Positions 1-10,337 of a stretch of DNA of 64,000 nucleotides are shown piece after piece. The notes below the pieces were generated by a model that worked only from the letters and a program-made list of their open reading frames with translations, was not told the origin of the DNA and ran no database searches. This DNA is from Neelides folsomi (Eukaryota; Arthropoda; Collembola; Neelipleona; Neelidae). The position numbers and the translations under genes were made by a program. The DNA lies in NCBI GenBank assembly GCA_034687125.1, contig JAQGBZ010000166.1:1-64000 (forward strand), read 5' to 3'. Numbering within the stretch: the stretch's first letter is position 1; each line of letters starts with the position of its first letter.

Positions 1-456
1 GCATTTAGCAGGTTTAAGACTAGCAATGTAAAATTTATACAAATGTATACCAAAAACTAAAAAATATCAGAACTTTCTGAGCAACTTGGTATAATACTTA
101 CATAGGATACATAGGATATGTATATTGTACCTAGACTTATAAATATTTGTTAGTACAACTTATTCATTGACCCTCATATCTTATCATTTTTCTACGAAGA
201 AGTTTGATATTTATATTAATTAATAATCCACACAAAAACTAAGCTTAACATATTTACATTTTAATGAATGGACATTTAAGTTAACGTCTACAAAATGTAT
301 AAAATGATACGTTCATTTTTAAGGCTGGTTAGGGTTGCTTTCGAGTATGAAATAGTAATATACGAGTACATACGTAATTTGGGTATGGAAATATATTTCA
401 CCTATAAGATATTATAATACACTAATTCAATTTATATGTGTATACTTAATATCGGG
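1..456. other. AT-rich non-coding sequence
   Basis: No open frame with protein-like composition and no repeat structure was seen before the left inverted repeat of the mariner-like element. Confidence 0.6.
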
Positions 457-1185
457 AGAGCCAAATAGATTAATACCCAAGTGTCCCAAGTCGCGAGGTA
501 TATTCGCAAATGTCGCATTTATCCCCAAACGTTATTTTTGCACCTCTAATCTTGATTCTAAATATTCAATTGAATTTGATGATGAATTTCAAATTGAATA
601 TTAATTATTTTAATATTTCATCATGGCACCACATTATACCCAAATTCAGAAAACTTTTATTGTAGAAACTTATATAACTAATAAAAGTTATAACCAAACT
701 CGCTTATTATTTGAAGAGAGATTTGAAGGGAAGGCCAAATAAATCTATGATTAAATATCTGTACGATAAGTTTGTTTTAAGTGGAAGTGTTGGGAATAAG
801 AAACTCATAAGAAGACCATCAGTTGTGACTCCAGACAAAATTGCAGATGTAAAAGCTGCTATAATCATCAGTCCTCGAAAGCCACTGAGGAAGTTAGCAT
901 TACAAAGTGGAATTTCGTATACCTCGGCAAGAAGAATTTTAAAGAAAGAATTAAAAATGAAGCCTTACAAAATTACAGTAAAGCAAGAAATTCTTCCGCA
1001 TGATTTTGAAAGAAGAATCGAATTTTGACAATGGTTTTTGACCTTTGATACGCAGGAAATGGAAGAATTTGACGACATGTTCTGGACGGACGAAGCATGG
1101 TTTCTTCTCAATGGCTACCTAACCTAACCTAATCATTATCCCTATCCTTTTACACAGCACTAGGGTATCAATCTATTTGGCTCTA
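457..1185 (+). mobile_element. Internally deleted Tc1/mariner-like DNA transposon
   Basis: The element is bounded by terminal inverted repeats of about 27 bp. The left arm at 457-483 begins AGAGCCAAATAGATT, and the right arm at 1158-1184 is its reverse complement with two mismatches. A TA dinucleotide adjoins the right end (1184-1185), as expected for a TA target site, while the left side reads GA, so the duplication is degenerate. Inside is the N-terminal half of a transposase (623-1127). The catalytic half is missing: after the first catalytic-motif region the sequence runs into three CCTAA units and about 30 bp of filler before the right repeat. At about 730 bp it is well short of a typical 1.2-1.3 kb mariner, so it is a dead, possibly once cross-mobilisable copy. 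Superfamily assignment rests on the transposase motifs; the subfamily is not resolved. Confidence 0.8.
623..1127 (+). pseudogene. Mariner-like transposase, N-terminal fragment, broken
   Basis: Translation from the ATG at 623 gives a helix-turn-helix start (MAPHYTQIQKTFIVETY). The frame must shift by one base near 725-735 to continue with KSMIKYLYDKFVLSGSV, followed by a second DNA-binding block (RKPLRKLALQSGISYTSARR). The frame then meets a TGA at 1026-1028, where the family usually has Cys before Gln-Trp. It ends with FDDMFWTDEAWFLLNGY, which contains the first catalytic Asp (WTDEAWF), and then a TAA at 1125-1127. The remaining catalytic acidic residues are absent. The product is therefore non-functional. 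The paired helix-turn-helix plus WTDEAWF layout is typical of arthropod mariner-like transposases. One frameshift, one stop and a C-terminal deletion are visible. Confidence 0.8.
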
Positions 1186-1744
1186 CTTACATCTATTTAT
1201 TTAGTATTTAGAATGCCATACATTTTTAGAATTAAGAAGGCTTTAACCCCCGCTTTACAATAAAACAATAAGTAGAAATAGTGAGGTAAAAAGGTAAATT
1301 AAAAATATGCCACAAATCCTTGCTCAACCTATCTGTCTACATATATTTTATATTTATTTCGTATAATCCTCCCTTAGGATAAAGATAGATTCAACTAACC
1401 TATACTTAGATGACTCATTGACATAATATTCTTAAATGGATAACTACAGACATAGTTTAGATATTCATTAAATAACATTAAAATCTAGTTTAATTTGTAG
1501 TTTTAATTATAACTATTTGTTTTGTAGTAACAATAATTTATAGAGTTTCACAAAAATTAATAATGATTAAAAATAAATTTTATAAATCAAATACAACCAA
1601 GAAAATCAATTAATATGCTATAAAATTTAAATAAAATATTTTATATTATCAATAAACTAAAGAGAACAAGAATGGGAACATTGATTAGATAATGGAGGAT
1701 AAAATACTTACAAAGTTATTTATTGTTTATTTTGCAACGAATAA
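1186..1744. other. AT-rich non-coding sequence
   Basis: Spacer between the mariner-like element and the zinc-finger fragment. Nothing recognisable was seen on either strand. Confidence 0.5.
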
Positions 1745-1783
1745 ACAATAGTAACAAAAAGTAACAACAATAAATTAATAGGG

Positions 1784-2008
1784 CATATAAGATGTCACCT
1801 TAAAGAAAAGACCTATTCATGTCAAAGTTGTGCAAAAGGATTTTCTCAGAAAGAAGATTTAATCACCCACACCAGAGTTCACACAGGTGAAAAACCATTT
1901 AAATGTAAAATATGCAATAAGGAATTTTCACAGAATGAACATTTAATATCACACACCAGAGTTCACAAAAGAGAAAAAGCATTTAAATGTAAAAATATTA
2001 AAATGTAA
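1784..2008 (+). pseudogene. Orphan C2H2 zinc-finger fragment (two fingers)
   Basis: The frame reads HIRCHLKEKTYSCQSC and continues with two classical C2H2 fingers. The first is CQSCAKGFSQKEDLITHTRVH read as Cys-x2-Cys-x12-His-x3-His, joined by the canonical linker TGEKPF to a second with the same spacing. A third finger is cut off after KREKAFKC by a TAA at 2006-2008. The frame is open from 1745 but has no ATG before the first finger. A possible acceptor (TTAATAG, ending at 1781) would fit a last exon. Such tandem fingers bind DNA in nuclear transcription regulators. Only two full fingers, a divergent second linker and a truncated third suggest a duplicated tail of a larger gene rather than a working gene. 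It lies between two transposon remnants, which would fit a copied fragment. The alternative is the 3' exon of a gene lying to the left of this window. Confidence 0.6.
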
Positions 2009-2720
2009 AAATAAAAATATATACTTTTCTTATTAAAATGCGGCAAGTTTAGAAAAAAATTCCATTTTCTGTTTTCCTTTATTGAGACTTGGGACACTCA
2101 AGAGCTTTTGGTAATTTGATCTTCGGAATGGTCCATTTGAAAGGCGGGTCGACAGTTTATTTATGAAGTTGTTTATGAAATCAGAAGATGGAGGTTAATA
2201 AAAAGGGAAGCGCCATGTGGGAGTAAGTAATGTTTGCGAAACATGGTTTTCCCTCCATTCACGATGATCTACGACGGACATTAAGGGAGATGACCGCCAG
2301 CTGTCCGACAAAACACTTCCTCCGCATCCAACGATCATCATACACAAACAACCCAATCTTTTCACCCAATCGATGAGATGAACAAAGTTTAAAAACAACA
2401 ATGTCCGTACATTAACTACCCACTTTGCCCATATATTGAGGATGTAAACAAAAGATGCACCATCGAGGGCATGTTTCACCATACACTTGCCAAATATTTA
2501 TGGGCCATGGTCCACTCGACAATTCCTCAATGACCCGTGCCTTTATATTCCCTATTATATTAATAAAATAAAAATAACCAATCGGCTTTACAACCTCTTT
2601 GTTCTACATTTGATTTCGCAAAATGACTTTTATGCCTACAAAGACTTCAACATTCCATTATTTATTTATTTACTACTTTTTGTCAAATTATCTTATTTTT
2701 GCACAAAAACCTTATGTATA
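2009..2720. other. Non-coding spacer, no gene supported
   Basis: There is an open minus-strand frame at 2195-2482, but its composition is not protein-like and no motif or splice site supports it. Confidence 0.4.
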
Positions 2721-2798
2721 TATACAGAGAGTCAAAAGTTGCTTTTTTAAGTAGACAATCAGATAAAAAAGAAACCAACTTTTGACTCACCCTGTATA
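2721..2798. mobile_element. 78-bp palindromic MITE
   Basis: The left arm TATACAGAGAGTCAAAAGTT (2721-2740) is matched in reverse complement by the right arm ending at 2798, which reads TATACAGGGTGAGTCAAAAG from the outside. The arms extend through a run of T/A into a loop of about 15 bp, so almost the whole element folds on itself. TATACAGGGTG-type ends are common in Tc1/mariner-derived MITEs with TA target sites. It codes for nothing. The ends differ from those of the mariner-like element at 457-1185, so it belongs to another family. Confidence 0.7.
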
Positions 2799-2807
2799 AC
2801 ACGTTAA

Positions 2808-2859
2808 TTTTGTATCAATTGTATTAATTTTAGTTTTGTATCAATCGTATTAATTTTAG
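2808..2859. repeat. 26-bp tandem duplication
   Basis: Two head-to-tail copies (2808-2833 and 2834-2859) of a 26-bp unit beginning TTTTGTATCAAT differ at one base. The repeat starts ten bases from the MITE end. Confidence 0.85.
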
Positions 2860-5499
2860 TTTTATCTCTGTTATTTCATTTCTGAAGATTGTTGATAAAT
2901 TTATGTCATTATAATAAATTGTGATTGATGAGTTGAATTAATGTAATATAATTTGAATCGTAATTAGCATGGTGGGAGATTAGGCCTTAGGGCCGGGGCT
3001 TGAGACGTCACAAGGCACTTGGAGTGCATATTTAGGAGATGAAAATGTGTTTGTGGGATTTGGGGCGGAATAAATCCGTCTAACGATCCATTGTGGAGCC
3101 GAAAGAACTTCAAAATAAATCCCGAGTCAAAAGGAAGAGAACAAAGAGATGGGTTTAATTGGAATTCCCTTCTTTCCCTGTCTCTGCCCTTCTTTTCTCA
3201 TGCTAATAGAAAATTCTCTTCCCAGCTCCAAATTATGTATTTTATAAGGAAGCGAAAAACAAGCGATGTATGATCATTTTTACCAATTTCACACACGAAT
3301 GAACTTCCTCCACTCACACAATCTCACATTCGTGCCCAACTTCATATTTCAAAAATGAGGAAAAAGGCCCAATAGAACCCGGAATGAACACCAAAACCCA
3401 TTGAGTTTTTTCTTAATAACGCAAACACTCCGAGCGATTCGTTTCCACTTTTTGAAGAATAAATTAAAAATCACCACAAAGAAAAATAATACAATGGGCG
3501 GAGACACCGAAAAAACTTCAAATGCTACAATTAGTATTTCCACTTCTACTATTCAAAATTTTTAACAAATTGTGATTTAGTGAATTTTTTATAATTTAAA
3601 TAATTATAATTTCTTAATATAATTATGATTTAATATAATTATGGCTATAATTACGATAATTAAAATTATAATACTCTAAAAAATTATTAAGTGAAGATAA
3701 ATTTTAATTATTATATTTAATTATAAATAATGTTAAAATAAAAATGTTGTGAATAATAAATAATTTTATATTAATTAAGAATATTCTACTGATAGCTTGG
3801 TTTAACGATGAGAATGTTTGTGGGATAAAAGATGAAAAACACCGCCGAACCGCCGTGTGGTCGTGGGATGTTGAAAAGACAGGTGGCTTTTTCCCACACA
3901 CGAACATTTTCACGAGGGAAAACAATTAAAATTCCAAGTTTCCCTCATAACTCACAAGTGGAAAGTGAAAATGAAGAAAGTCAAATGTAAACGATTCTTA
4001 AATTTAATAACCATTTTCAAACATCCAAAACCAATTTATCTTTTTTCAATCAACATTGTAATTTTAATGCTAAAAAATCTATCATTATAAAATTAGAATA
4101 TAATAAAATTAATAATTAAAACGGGCATCCTATGTTAATTAAAATAATTAAACTGATCATGCAAAATTTGTACGATTTGAACTTTATTTGTTAAAATATT
4201 GTAAGATTTGAACTTAAATAAATATTTAAATGAATTGAAAGGAATCCGCCTTTATTCAACATTATTTATAATTGATAGTCACATTCAGTTACGAAGGTTT
4301 AATTTCAATTACGCCCTAAGCAATTCAAAGTGTTTCACACCATTTTGAAGATAGGATATTTGTTAACAGTTTATAGATATAATTCAATAAGACTAATAGT
4401 TTTTAGTATATTTCATGAGCACACTTGTTCAGTTTATCTTCAACAATTGTCCTTCATTCACAACTCGCACAAACTTCAAATCACTCATTCGGAATCTTCA
4501 CTTTACAAAACAAAACTTCATTTTCTTATCATTAAAACTTCAAATAGGGTCAAGATGAAAATTCTTTCTTTACAAGTCATTTTAAACTATTTATAACTAC
4601 CACTTTAATTTATCAATTTATATTAATTTATTCACAAATGAATTTAATAGTATTTGGATTTTACTTTACATTTTTTAGTAATTGCTATAAAGTATATTTT
4701 ACAATATTTTATTAATATTTACAACTAATGTTCAATTTTACTAAATTACGTAGTGGTTTATAATTCATTCCTTATTTATATCATTCCACAAAATTTTCTA
4801 TTTAGTATTTTCTTAAAGTTGTACTTAAAATAACAGTAGTAGACATATTTTATAGTTAAATAAAAATACAGTACTTTAATTTGAAGGATTTAAGGAGTTT
4901 TTACAAATGTGATTTTTTACACAATTATAAATAAATTACCAATTATGTATTCTACAATACATTTGACAATTTTTTAATGTAATTTTATGTAAGGTGGTAT
5001 TTTATATGAACATAAGTATAATTTATTATATTCTTAATTATTGAGTAATAATTACTTAATAATTAGTAATTTTATTATATAAAGGTAAATTACATCCTTT
5101 AATGCCGATAATTGGTAAATTTGTATAAGCAATTTAACCTGAATTTTAAATATTAAGCAAAGTCATAATATCGGTTTTACACAATTAACATTTTATAATT
5201 TATATATTAATTACAGATATTTAACTTTAAAGGTAAATAACACATTTATATATAAAACACATCATTTCCTATTAAAAACAATTAATTCAATAGTGATTTT
5301 AATTATAAATTATTTTTGGCTTCAAATCTTCATTTTAGTATTCCAATGGTTTTCATGATTCTCGAAATCTAAAAGGAAAAAAATATTCAAATTAATCACT
5401 TTGTGTAATGGAAGCCAAATTTAGGTCTAAAAGCAGACATAAAATGGGAATTGAAATTGTTACAAAAAATAGCGGAATTCAATCTGTAGAAGAGGATTC
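2860..5499. other. Gene-free AT-rich region
   Basis: Long A/T runs and self-complementary TTAATATAATTATAATT-type sequence around 3560-3720, plus a GC-richer block near 2970-3100 without a convincing frame. No RNA gene was seen. Confidence 0.5.
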
Positions 5500-5710
5500 C
5501 TAAATATGTGAATTGAAGTCATCGAGGTTGAGTTGGATGTATTTGGGATGGTTCCTGAGGGGGCTCGAAGCATAAATTCTAATGTTTCCCATTCTGAATG
5601 GGATGGCCGCCATGGGACGAAGAGCATCGGGTTTCTCTAATGCTCCAAATGGATTGATGAGGAGGGCGGGACGAGGACCAGTAAGATTGGACCTTGGCCA
5701 TTTCAACTAA
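5500..5710 (-). CDS. Candidate 3'-terminal coding exon, unknown protein
   Basis: A GC-richer island in AT-rich surroundings carries a 68-codon minus-strand frame ending at 5500. It contains LTGPRPALLINPFGALEKPD and further on PMAAIPFRMGNIRIYASSPL. The residue mix is protein-like and low-complexity free. A splice acceptor lies just upstream (CATATAG at 5711-5717, with a second AG at 5707-5708). I recognise no domain. A second minus-strand frame is also open for 41 codons, from an ATG at 5702, so the reading frame is not certain. It lies about 4.5 kb past the dpr stop on the same strand. It could be the end of a separate gene or an alternative dpr 3' exon, or it could be chance. Confidence 0.3.
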
Positions 5711-7954
5711 CTATATGGGATGAAACCTTATATAAAATACATTCATTATTATACTCCTTCTAGAACATCAAATTCTCCTGGCCTAACCTGCCCTAACTAA
5801 CTGCTTATAATCAAAATATTTATTAGGCTAATATATTAATATTTAATATAGGGATTGCCACTAGTCCTTATTAATAAAACCCTTAGCTTAAGTACGAGTA
5901 TAACTACTGATATAAATATAACGTTTACTACCTGTAAAGTTAAACTTATATTAAATGTAAGTTATATTAATTATAGCTAGTATATAAAGTTAAACCTGTA
6001 TAAATTTAAAGTTATATAAAGTTAAATTTATATACAGTTAAAGTACGAGAATTACATATATTAAGTCATAAAAGGGATCCATTAAATAGTTTTCTATAGA
6101 GTATATTTCTCGCTATGAGATCGAGTTGGTGGTTCTAAAAAGAGCGAATTGAGGAGGAAGTATTTGAAATTGCCCCCTGTCTCGCTGGATTCAATCAAGA
6201 TAAAGTTCCTTTTTGAGCACATCCATTTTTAATCTTCTCCTTACGATGAGTGGCCTTCTATATTCATGATCGAAAGACGCACAGGTGGCTGGGTGGGAAA
6301 TTTGAGCTCATTCTCAACTTCATTACATCAAATGGTCCTTCTTGAGGAAAAATAAAAACCGGGAACTCCTAAGCGTTACTTCCTCCTACCTCTAAAACTT
6401 AGGTTGCTAAAATATTCAAAATGATAATATACAGACCAGAAATGAGGAGTTTTTACTCCGAGAAAGAAAATTGATTGAGGAGATGAAAAATTATAGAAAA
6501 TTGGAAGAAGAAAACTCATGCATTTCCATCCTTGTTTCTTCTTTAAAGTAAATATTTTCCATGCACCTACATACAGTTAAGACTTGCGAATAAAGTTCCT
6601 TTCCCAAGGATGGAAATTATGTGAAGGCAGAATTATGTAAGTGAACGTCTACGACCTTCAAGGTTTATTAAATATTAACCACGCAAAGGCAAAAAGGGCA
6701 AACACAGCAACTTAGGAAATTTAATATGCACAAAGAACAAATTATAAAAGGGGAAAGTTTAAATTATATTAAAAACAGCATTTCCTTAAAACGAGCTTAA
6801 ATTAATAGTTTTTTTAAACTTCCTAATTTCTAACAAAAATTCAATTATAAATCAATCTTGGATTTTCCTAACGTAAATCATAAATTCATAAATTATATTT
6901 TCCCCATGTCATATTCTGCTTGTCTGAGCATTTTTTAGGTTTTCTAAAACCTAGCAATTTCTATTTCGTGAAATGCTTCGTTCACCCTTTAAGAAAAATT
7001 TTGTGATACTGCGATCCTGTGAGTCTATGAGTTGTATGTGAAAAATGTGAAAATATGGGGAAAGATGAAAAGAGCGGAAATGTCGATATTTTGCATTTCG
7101 CTACTTTCTCAAATGCATTCTTTTCTTTCATCCTCTCCATGCAAATGGTGATCGTAAACGGGGAACTGCACCTTATCATGTAACGTCTGTCAAACTTTCC
7201 CTTGCATTACATTTCATAGCTTATAGACTTGGAAAATTTCAAACATAAATACCATACATAATATATACCACATACAGATACATATGTATGGTAGAGCTAC
7301 ATGATTATCCCATATACTTATATTTATATAATCTCATATTACTTATATCTGTATTCGTACAAATATTCTTATTTTCTTGTTCAATGTTACTAAAATTTCC
7401 AATTGACTCGATGCATCGGAATATTTTTATTCCAACTTGCATTCCACCCACGCCCAAATTTCAAACTGATGAAGAGCGGGATCTTGAAGATATTCGTAAA
7501 AGATGAAAAAACACAGGAATCTATACAGTTATGGGAGAATGTATAGATATGCCTTTTTCTTTATGGACAAATCCATGATTCATTATTCATACGCACACGG
7601 AAGATTTCTCCAGGATCAAGTCTCCCGCCCATAAGACATACATACATATATCTGTATGCACTTGGTTTTGGACATATCTATATCATATGGATAAGAGATG
7701 TAATTTGAAGAATTTCTTTATGTTCATTCCATTCCTACACGTGTTATTGGTATAGGGGAAGTGGGAAGGGAAAAGAGGATGTAATAAAATAGATTTATCT
7801 TCTCCGAACCCACAATTATGAAAAACCATGGTCGAATATTTAGAATGAGTGAGGATTCCCTAATTCATATAAAATGTATGTAATGTCTGCATTTCTCCCA
7901 TACTTTTCTCCCTTTCCACAATTTCGCGAGGAGAGTGAGAGTCAGAAAGTAATG
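5711..7954. other. Gene-free region with local AT repeats
   Basis: Around 5930-6055 the words TAAAGTTAAA and TTATATTAA recur in direct and inverted order, giving a locally self-complementary stretch. The remainder holds short open frames with no support and a TACATA-rich island near 7240-7340. Confidence 0.45.
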
Positions 7955-8223
7955 TTAAAGGGAACTATCGATTTCTCTCTTGAGCCAACCACATTGGATT
8001 CCCATGGTCGTATCAACAGAGTGAAATGATTGGCATCCGAGTTGGCACGGAAACTCATCTTTTTGCTCTTTCTTTCCGGCGAGGTCTTCACAAGGACCGC
8101 AGAGATTCGGATGATTAAAACTGCTACCACTCGCATTATTTAGACGATTCTGATGACAAGGAGGGATATGACAAGCTGAATGTGACATTCTCGTCTCATT
8201 ACAATACTCCCTCCACCGCACAC
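7955..8223 (-). CDS. Candidate cysteine-rich coding exon
   Basis: An 88-codon minus-strand frame follows a plausible acceptor (pyrimidine-rich, ending TATGAG at 8224-8225) and stops at 7955. It holds eight cysteines, in blocks SACHIPPC, NLCGPC, FPCQLGC and IQCGW, as in a disulphide-bonded secreted module. The C-x2-C ... C-x3-C ... C layout faintly recalls the Cys box of anosmin-like proteins, but from memory that box has two more cysteines, so this is only a suggestion. A second minus-strand frame (7942-8136) is also open and starts with a signal-peptide-like MRVVAVLIIRISAVLV. Only one of the two, or neither, can be right. No consensus donor lies inside, so if real it would be a terminal exon. 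Confidence 0.3.
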
Positions 8224-10233
8224 CTCATAAAAGAGAAAACTACCAAATTTCCCTATCGTTTAAATATCCCATGTATCATAAAATGTCAATGTCATTTCAA
8301 AAAACCTCAAAAACCTTTTTCACTGCAAACTTCCATTGTATGGAACAAATATGACTTTATAACTTTACATGAAAGAACCTTAAATATGATATAAATGATA
8401 TTTAACCTATATTTAACTATGGAATAAACTCTACATAATAAACCAATACTGAATATATTTAGTATATGTCTATAACTATTAACCCAGATATGATATATAT
8501 TATATAATATGACAATGAGTCTATATAATAAATTTGACTATTACATGATTACATTGTGATAATCATAATTTGACTTTGAATGATGAATATATGAAATTCA
8601 TATGTGATCACATTCCCAGATTAAACCAATTCACATTTTAATATATAAAAAAACCATTGTCATTTTCCGCGGCGTCATACCAAGATTACTATTATAGGAG
8701 CCATTATAATAAATAAAAGTTCCAATAGAAGGATAAAAAAGGATGAAAAAGCTGGTGAAAGGATAAAATACATGGAGTAGAAGAAACGCTCACCTTCGCT
8801 CATCTTTAAACGATGGAAATCGCCGTTTTTTTTATCTTCTTCGCCCAGGAATCCTTTTTGGGAGTGCGTGCGGACTTTCGCGTGGAGAAAAGGTTTTCAT
8901 AAACCACGAACAGAAAAACTGCAAATTCTCCGCACTTTTGTTCAATATTTTAACAATTTGGAGAACTTGGCCTTTTAATTCCTTGGCCTTTTAATTGTCT
9001 ATTCCATTTGATCTTGGGAGATGAAAGGCCTTTGATTGTTTATTTACTTTTGACCCTGTTGGGAGGAGTTTTGATCTTTTTTGTTAAAATTCATTTCCAC
9101 GTTTATAAATCTCTTTGCTGTGTTGAATACGGCGATGTGATGAAGATTTTCCTACCATTCTTGTAATTGTAGAAAATATATTTTAATGGTAGTTTATTTA
9201 ATTTAATTTTTAATTTTTTAATCTTAATTTATTTTTATTTGTTTATTTTAATGGTAATATATTTAATTTTAGCTTATTTATTTAATGGTTTAGTTTAGTG
9301 TCACTTTAACCTTCACACTTTAATTGTTTAATTGTAATTTATATTTAAATTGTTGAGTGTGATTTTGATGAAGGTTTTTTGTGTTCAGGATTTGTGGACC
9401 TCATTTTTTAATTTTAATCATAGTTTGTTCATAGCAGCGTGGGACATTTTGAATTTCCACAACATTGCCTCAGGCGGATGAGAAATGGTGAATACTCACA
9501 AACTTTAGCACCTTCACTAAAACAGTTTTTTTATGGCAGAACAGAGTTTATTAAAACTAACACTTGTAAATTGTGTGTCCATTTAAACTCGCACCATTAC
9601 CTTCCCTATAAATGTACGTTATAACTTCTTAAATTGAATTTACACTCATTTTTCTCTGATGAATTTACCAAGAGCAGAGTTACATTTTTTAATTTACAGC
9701 TTCTACGCACCATTTAACCCGCCATGAGAAATTATAAAGAAATAAACGGGGAAGTTTCAAGGGGAGCTCGGCATTAAATTCCTCCAGTTGGGCTTTTCAG
9801 GTTATCAGAGGAAATTAAGAATGGGATATTTTACAAAAGTTTTAACTCAATTAAACCACAATCTTGTTTACTCAATAAAAACCAAATTTTAAAAGTTCAA
9901 CTCGAGACAAGTTTGAAGAGTTTTTAAATTAAAATTCCAAAACAAGTTTTTCCTCTGAATCAAACTTTGTTAAAAACAAAATTTATAAATAAAAGGGAGA
10001 TTTTTAATAAACATGTTCACATTAATCCAAATCTAAATATGTAAATATAACTTTAATTGGGAAAGTTCAGTAATTGATAATAATAATAATTTTACAATTA
10101 TTGTTAAAGTTTGTAAAGTATAAAAATGGAGAATGTTAGTGCGGGAATTTTTGAATATTATTTCAATAATTAATAGTGGATTTGTGCCACAATTTTTGTG
10201 GAATGAAGGATCGGTGACATCGGTGTGTGGAGC
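8224..10233. other. Intergenic region 3' of dpr
   Basis: Presumed 3' untranslated region and flank of the minus-strand dpr gene at the right end. Around 9180-9300, degenerate repeats of TTTAATGGTA and TTTATTTAA recur. No other gene is supported. Confidence 0.5.
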
Positions 10234-10337
10234 TTATGATGCGACGAAGACGACGGTGATGGCGAAGAGAAGACAAGCCGAGATGGGGATTTGGCGGGCC
10301 ATTTGTCCCCCCGTCTGCATCGCGGCCGGTAACTCAC
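10234..10337 (-). CDS. dpr: dpr coding exon 7: C-terminal tail and anchor signal
   Basis: Acceptor CTCTTTTTTGAAG ends at 10338. The split Gly codon joins NG to ELPAAMQTGGQMARQ, the usual Dpr C-terminal linker, then the hydrophobic stretch ISACLLFAITVVFVAS before a TAA at 10234. A small-residue site followed by a 13-residue hydrophobic end fits GPI attachment. The exon starts with GTGAGT, which itself mimics a donor site. Confidence 0.93.

Noticed and set aside
5775-5800. CCTAACCTGCCCTAAC, possible interstitial telomere repeat
   Set aside because: Only broken single units; too short to distinguish from chance.
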